Shown here piece after piece: positions 8,707-13,302 of a stretch of DNA of 13,302 nucleotides (positions are counted from its first letter, which is position 1; every line of letters begins with the position of its first letter). The position numbers and the translations under genes are program-made. The notes beneath the pieces were generated by a model. That model was not told where the DNA came from. It was given only the letters and a program-made list of their open reading frames with translations, and did not search any database. The stretch is from Bondarzewia mesenterica (Eukaryota > Basidiomycota > Agaricomycetes > Russulales > Bondarzewiaceae): contig SGPL01000745.1 in assembly GCA_004802705.1 (NCBI GenBank), forward strand, positions 1-13,302, written 5' to 3'.

Positions 8707-9240
8707 TGTCTAGATGAGTCGGTAATTCTTGTTCCTCAAAGGGACAGGTTCTTCCATTCATTAATTACGCACTTGCTGCCATCACGCTACTTGCCATGCC
8801 CTCCGCTTCCGCTCCTGTCTTCTTCTCACCTTTGTTTCACTGCTTTCACTGATCTTCGTCGTCGCTTGCGCAGCTTTCATCGAATCCATAGCCTTCGCAT
8901 CATATCTAAGCGCAAACACGACGACCCACAATCTCTGCGACTCTTGAGGCCTCGTGTGGCTGTATGTGATGATGACACGTTTTTGTGAATGCAAATTAGA
9001 GTTCAGGACACGTATATTTCCTAAAGTCTCGAGGGTGTGGGCCCAGGTGGTAAAGACGCCAAAGCTCTCGCTTTACGCTGGGAAAGACGGAAGGAACAAA
9101 GCGTCAGCCGCGATGAAAACGTATAAATCAATATCCAGGAGCAGCATAGTAGTGAATGAATTGTCGCTTTCAAGCTCAAGGAAGGTCCCTTCACCGAATC
9201 GTATTTATTTCCATCATCGATCCGTGAACATCTAACATGC
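8707..9240. other. No intact gene; possible Argonaute 3' debris
   Basis: No plus-strand gene is evident after the hydrolase stop. On the minus strand the sequence lies directly downstream of the Argonaute relic and may contain its scrambled C-terminal part (see the separate low-confidence entry). The remainder is not recognisable. Confidence 0.35.
8860..8985 (-). pseudogene. Possible remnant of the PIWI C-terminal part
   Basis: A minus-strand frame reads QKRVIITYSHTRPQES, then VFALRYDAKAMDSM. These show weak, collinear resemblance to Argonaute C-terminal landmarks: GKRHH, the TSRP region, and FALCHVYARATRSVS. At DNA level AAACGT and CATCAT are separated by two extra bases. The position, just downstream of the clear PIWI relic on the same strand, makes it reasonable. 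The match is poor and large blocks would have to be missing. Confidence 0.25.
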
Positions 9241-10102
9241 ACTCACATGTGAACCGATCTGGCATCATATTGGGCGTTGTTCGAAGCAGTGCGAAAGAAT
9301 TAGGAGACTTGCCCATTACAATCGTAGGATTGCTCGGATCGTAGAGGATGGAAGCAGACTTCGCATCCGGAATGGTATTGATGTCGCCGAGCTTGAAATT
9401 CAGCCTAAGTAATATCGTGGTGAATGATGTGACTTAACCGTAGATGCCGTGTACTTACTTCAAGTTGAGCACTACGTTGGCGTAGTACTGCATCTTGGCG
9501 CGAAAACACTTAGACGACTTCATGGGGTCGCTACTCCAGCCTAGCGGCAGAAGTCAGAAGACTGCTGTTCATGACGCCTAAAGAAATCGGTATGGCTCAC
9601 GGTCACATCGCCAAAGCTTCAGACAACGAAGGTTAGATCTACGCATTCAAAGGATGCCTTGCATGGACTTACGGTTTGACAGCACTGTAAATATCGTTCC
9701 CGCCTTCGGGCAAAATGACGACGATGAGAATGGGGAAGTTGTTGGTCTTCTGTTTACAGGTTTGATCCTGTGTTGCGAAGTTGCTAGAGTTGTCCCCAAG
9801 AATTCGCCGTTCAGGAACATACCAACAGCGAATCACGATATAGGCAAGATCTGCACATCACTGATAACACCCTGCCCTCTCTTTTAGCGTACAATCGCAG
9901 GCCCTTGAGGCATTTGAATTCCTCGACAAAATCAGGACGGGTATGAAAACTGGATGACGTACAACTCTCACCGATGCGTTGTTGTTCATGCTATGTAGCT
10001 ACAAGGCTGGAAGTCACGTTTGTCGATCCTGCAAGGCTCCGTAATGACCAACACAGAATAGTGATAAACGATCCATTTATCGGGAAAACTTGAGGCCAGA
10101 TA
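9241..10102 (-). pseudogene. Argonaute (AGO/PIWI) pseudogene
   Basis: Argonautes bind small RNAs and silence matching transcripts; this copy is a relic. Pieces in coding order: an N-domain-like stretch FPDKWIVYHYSVLVITEP (10102-10007); an L1 stretch DFVEEFKCLKGLR (about 9939-9871); the MID/PIWI junction LIVVILPEGGNDIYSAVK (to 9673); FGDVT (9616-9601); GVAT...MKSSKC and AKMQYYANVVLNLK (9540-9459); then LNFKLGDINTIPD and NPTIVMG (9404-9312). Introns of 56, 60 and 54 nt (9617-9672, 9541-9600, 9405-9458) keep good splice sites. Damage: the PAZ region between L1 and MID is missing; stops and frame changes occur in the MID part; bases are lost between GVAT and MKSSKC, breaking the frame; after IVMG the block expected to hold the first catalytic Asp (ADVIHP...) is deleted, leaving only PNSFALL and, in another frame, SNNAQYDARSVH. 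One alternative acceptor keeps a frame open but removes FGDVT and GVAT. Confidence 0.85.
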
Positions 10103-10781
10103 TCTGAGAAACCAGCAAGACGGGAACGACCAGCGAGAGGAACGTGTGTTGCACTATTTTATAGACCAGACTATCACATATCGCAGCTTCGCAGTCGCCC
10201 GTAGAAGAACTTCAAGAAGATACTGTTTTGTGTGACTGGAATCGGATCGATTTCTAGTGAGGTGCAATTTGCAACATAATAAAAATCTCACCAGACACCA
10301 TCCGCAGCTGGGCGGCGTTGAATCACGCTTCAAAGCGGTCGTGTTACTTCTTGGCGCTGGCATTGTTCGTCAAGGTATCACATAGCTGATCATTTCCGGA
10401 ACCTGTGTATATTTCCATTCACAAAGACACAGGCCGCAATTCTTTACAATGAAATGATGTCAGGCTCTCATTAACAAGATCAGTTCATGACATTACCGGT
10501 TGTAATCTCCAATTGGATCTGTCTGTTCTGCGACATCATTAATGGTAAACACACAGGTTCCCCTGAGCCCTGAACAAAAGTCATAAATGAAGCTTCAAGT
10601 AGGGAAAAAGTCAATGCGTGCAAATGACCTCGTAAACTCAAATTCTTACCAACTCGACAACAACTACGACGTCGCAGTCTTCTCCGCCTTTACGGTATGC
10701 CGATCTTTCGGCCCATCTCCCTTCGCATCGTGCCCAACCACGCCAACTTCCTTCAAGAAGAACGATAGTATGACGCCTATA
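10103..10781. other. Spacer between the two minus-strand pseudogenes
   Basis: No convincing coding sequence on either strand. It contains the former 5' region of the Argonaute relic, including a minus-strand TATAAAATAG at about 10153-10162, which could be its old TATA box. The plus-strand frame at 10587-10880 has unprotein-like composition and overlaps the transporter relic. Confidence 0.45.
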
Positions 10782-12785
10782 TTAATTCCAAAAAAAAGTT
10801 TTAGGAATAAAAATCTGACGGCACCGACTTGTCATACCCAGAATTCCGAATGCAAAAGCAGTCCTCTCCGGCCCCGATAAGCCTTGAGCTGCACATGTTG
10901 CGGTGCGTTGGTGCCAGCCTCGTTCACGAATGTCACCTCGATTGAGCGATTCGCGCGCAAACGCTCGATTGAAAACGATAGTCGTGACCGATAATCCGAA
11001 TGCCGTCCCAAGCTACGAAACATAAGATAATTCGGCCTCAAAGGCGCATATGTCAGCTATGAACCCTTCACTGACCTGGGTCATAGTCTGAAATAGAGCG
11101 CCGGCGACACTTTGCTCGTGCGGGAGCGAGATCTTCGCGATGAATAGCGTGCCCGCCGCGAACACGAAATCGGCACCGAACACGGAGAGGACGGCAGCTG
11201 GAAATCCGAAGGCCCAGTACGGTGCGGCCGGCTTGATAAGTGCGAAGAAGACGTTGGCAAAGCTTTTCAGAAGCGTCCCACAGACTGTCGCGGACAATGA
11301 GAACGCGAGCAAGGAAAATAGTGAACAGGGAGAACACGTCTATATGGCCTATGATGAGCGCGACGATAACATTGCATATGATGCCAGTGATGAACATGGG
11401 CAGCATTCGAATCATGGTCAGGATAGGAGAGAGCTGGAAATAATTTTGGTAATACAACTGGAAGACTCGGAGAAAGTCAGATAAGGAATAAACAGAACTG
11501 GTGCGAGACTCACCTGTACCAAGAAGTCCCATGAGGTAAAGCTGCACTATTGACACAGGCTATGATCTGCATCACTGCAAAACGGCCGCTGGCACGTTTC
11601 CACATGGAGAGCTTCATCAATGGCGGTGGAGTCCACTTGGACCGCGTAGCCGCCAGATGAGCGTTGTTAGCTACCATACCGCGAACGGCACAATAAAAAA
11701 AACGCCGACGATAATCAAAGCAACGATATCTGAAGAAAAATTGTGATCCTCTTAAAAACGCAGGAAACGTGCATGACAGGCGTAAATGGAGTGCGCCATT
11801 TCTGAGGAGCGGTCTCCCCATCACTTAAAACAAAGACGATGAGCACCAGTCCGGCAGTCACGAGAAGTGCACCGAACCAATCAACATGTTTGTCCTCCTC
11901 CGTAGAAGGCTGATGGGGGTCGATGCTGAGTGCACCTGCGACCATGTCGAGAAAAAATCTACCCGTTTTCAGATAGAAAATAGAACGCCAGGTAGGTCTG
12001 CGGAGCACATTTAAATTTGGAGGTGACGGGTGGACAAGAGAAAAAAAAAATGCTGACTTAGATAATTGAGTGAAAAAACTGCCCAAAACCATGCCAATTG
12101 CAGCGCCGACAGGCGCATCTCCTGAAAACGTCGCAGATGCTGTGGAACGAGCACGAGAAGTAGGGAAGGCGTGTGCTGGAATTCCAAGCTGTCATGCTGT
12201 GAGATGCAAACGAATTATGCAAAGGTCGAGCATGACATGCAGATGCAGGAATGATAGCTGCGGCACCGATACCCTGGAACCCACACAGGATGTCTATGCA
12301 ATTTGGTCTGTTTTTATGTAAAAGTACGCGTTCGTTCACTTTTTCACGGAATGATGGGCAAAATGTACTTTGGGCAAAGCCGCACCCAAGGGAGGAGGCT
12401 GCCAGAAGGAAAAAACCTATGAGCCATGCCTTCTTGCGGCCATATAGATCAGCGAGCCGTCCCAGAAATATCAGCACTGAGCAGACAACCCTGCCCCAGA
12501 GTCTCAGCGAGTTCCCAGGTTTCGTATATGACTGAAGCATAAATATACCGAGCTGGGAGAGTAACTAGACGGGAGCCGTTGAAGATTATTTTCTGGTATG
12601 TCGAGTTTTCGTCCTATTGTTGGGACGGATACAGAGACTGCTGTGGTATTTGAAGTCTACGCATTTTCAGTTACTTGTCAGCTCACTTTTTAAGTGAAAA
12701 GCTTACGTTCATTGTCATCCTTAGCGCCTGGAGCACTAGCATGATCAGAGACAGTCTTTTCCGAGCGAAATGAGGACGATATCAT
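10782..12785 (-). pseudogene. MFS transporter (DHA2-like, 14-TM type), multiply frameshifted
   Basis: The family exports drugs, toxins or metabolites by proton antiport at the plasma membrane. From ATG 12785 a hydrophilic tail (MISSSFRSEKTV) is followed by VPTIGRKLDIPENNLQ, GRLADLYGRKKAWLIG (the signature loop between TM2 and TM3), GFQGIGAAAIIPAS, PVGAAIGMVLGSFF, PTWRSIFYL, a loop GALLVTAGLVLIVFVLSDGE, WTPPPLMKLSMW, LYYQNYFQLSPILTM, FGADFVFAAGTLFIAKISLP, LGTAFGLSV and TNAPQHVQLKAY. Introns include 12294-12368, 12189-12240 (GC-AG), 11998-12057, 11458-11513 and 11013-11075. Lesions: TM1 largely absent; the frame is unclear near 12500-12560; no frame-keeping donor near 11780; one base lost in an Asn-Trp-Cys context near 11548; frame loss near 11290-11340; further shifts near 10960 and 10870. 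Individual lesions could be rescued by odd splicing, but not all together. Confidence 0.85.
12189..12240 (-). other. Probable GC-AG intron in the transporter relic
   Basis: The exons coding IIPAS (ending at 12241) and LGIPAHAF (starting at 12188) are joined in phase 0 by a 52-nt segment that begins GCATGT and ends ACAG. The family motif PASLGILAHAF is restored exactly. No GT donor gives this join. Confidence 0.65.
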
Positions 12786-12812
12786 GAGCAAAACCGCCCT
12801 TTCGTTCGTAGA

Positions 12813-13302
12813 TCACAAGGAATATGGCAGGTCCCCGATCGGACTTGCGGACCCGTCACAGAAATAGCCTGCATACGTGCTGGATGAAAGGGACGGGTGC
12901 CTCTTCGGAAACGCGCCTGTAGACTCGTATCCAGCCGCTCGCACTTAGCTCGCGCTTACCTAATAGACAAGCAATTGACGCGCGAGCTTGCGGAGTGTGA
13001 ACGATAGCGGCTGTGTCCGAGCCTAACGCGCCTGTCACTTTGCCAATATTTCCTAATGTTTTATCCCTAACTACAGTTTGGGTGCCCATTTCGTGAGACT
13101 ATTACTTACACCGCCATTCAGCACCGATCTCTTTTTGGCAGTCAGACAGGGATCTACGGAAATCGCCGCCCTGAGCTCTTCCAGATTGGGCTCGGAGGTC
13201 TGTGGGATCCGAAATTGCCATATCGCTCGATCGTCGTCTGAGCGGGATGTCCTTAGATCTCGTCATTGACCTTGTAGTGTTCTCGTGAGAGAGATCAGAC
13301 AG
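12813..13302 (-). CDS. Candidate hypothetical gene, 5' end outside the window
   Basis: On the minus strand three open segments can be spliced in one frame. The first is upstream of 13112 and reads DDDRAIWQFRIPQTSEPNLE and AAISVDPCLTAKKRSVLNG. The second, 13070-12960, reads VRDKTLGNIGKVTGALGSD. The third runs from 12916 to a TGA at 12815-12813 and ends GDLPYSL. The introns would be 13071-13111 (GTGTAAGT donor, 41 nt) and 12917-12959 (GTAAGC donor, 43 nt), slightly short for this locus. Residue composition is protein-like, but I recognise no family and no start codon is visible. It ends 27 bp before the transporter relic's ATG, so it might alternatively be unrelated noncoding DNA. Confidence 0.3.

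Noticed and set aside
10587..10880. 97-codon plus-strand open frame
   Set aside because: Its 3' part is antisense to the C-terminal end of the transporter relic and the rest is low-information Ser/Asn-rich sequence.
11140..11484. 114-codon plus-strand open frame
   Set aside because: It is antisense to clear MFS transmembrane coding on the other strand.

Overview
The window reads as nuclear DNA of a filamentous basidiomycete, most likely an agaricomycete. Its genes are cut by many very short GT-AG introns (mostly 49-69 nt), and the protein families (an N-terminally anchored fungal P450, a GHSGG alpha/beta hydrolase, a DHA2-like MFS transporter, an Argonaute) are typical of mushroom-forming fungi. 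No bacterial, plasmid or phage features are visible.

Left part (1-2900): two tandem copies of a gene for a small, very acidic protein of unknown function. The first is cut by the window edge. The copies share about three quarters of their residues over the last 87 codons, and the similarity continues past the stop codons. They are followed by an intact gene for a 156-residue member of an uncharacterised agaricomycete family (2397-2867).

Middle (2868-4593): about 1.7 kb with no convincing gene. It holds AT-rich sequence with a striking 92-bp hairpin, a compact GC-rich palindrome and a short hexanucleotide microsatellite.

Core (4594-8706): two intact, co-directional genes whose exon structures I rebuilt by hand. 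One is a 12-exon cytochrome P450 of 555 residues, the other a 7-exon alpha/beta hydrolase of 352 residues. Every exon junction keeps frame and both totals are exact multiples of three.

Right part (8707-12785, minus strand): two dead genes. The first is an Argonaute relic with recognisable N-terminal, L1 and MID/PIWI pieces, a frameshift, internal deletions and loss of the first catalytic aspartate block. The second is a DHA2-like MFS transporter broken by several independent frame lesions. A possible further minus-strand gene runs off the right edge.

The P450, hydrolase and transporter could be what is left of a small oxidation, hydrolysis and export neighbourhood whose exporter has decayed. 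That functional link is inferred from adjacency only. The Argonaute relic has no evident connection to it.
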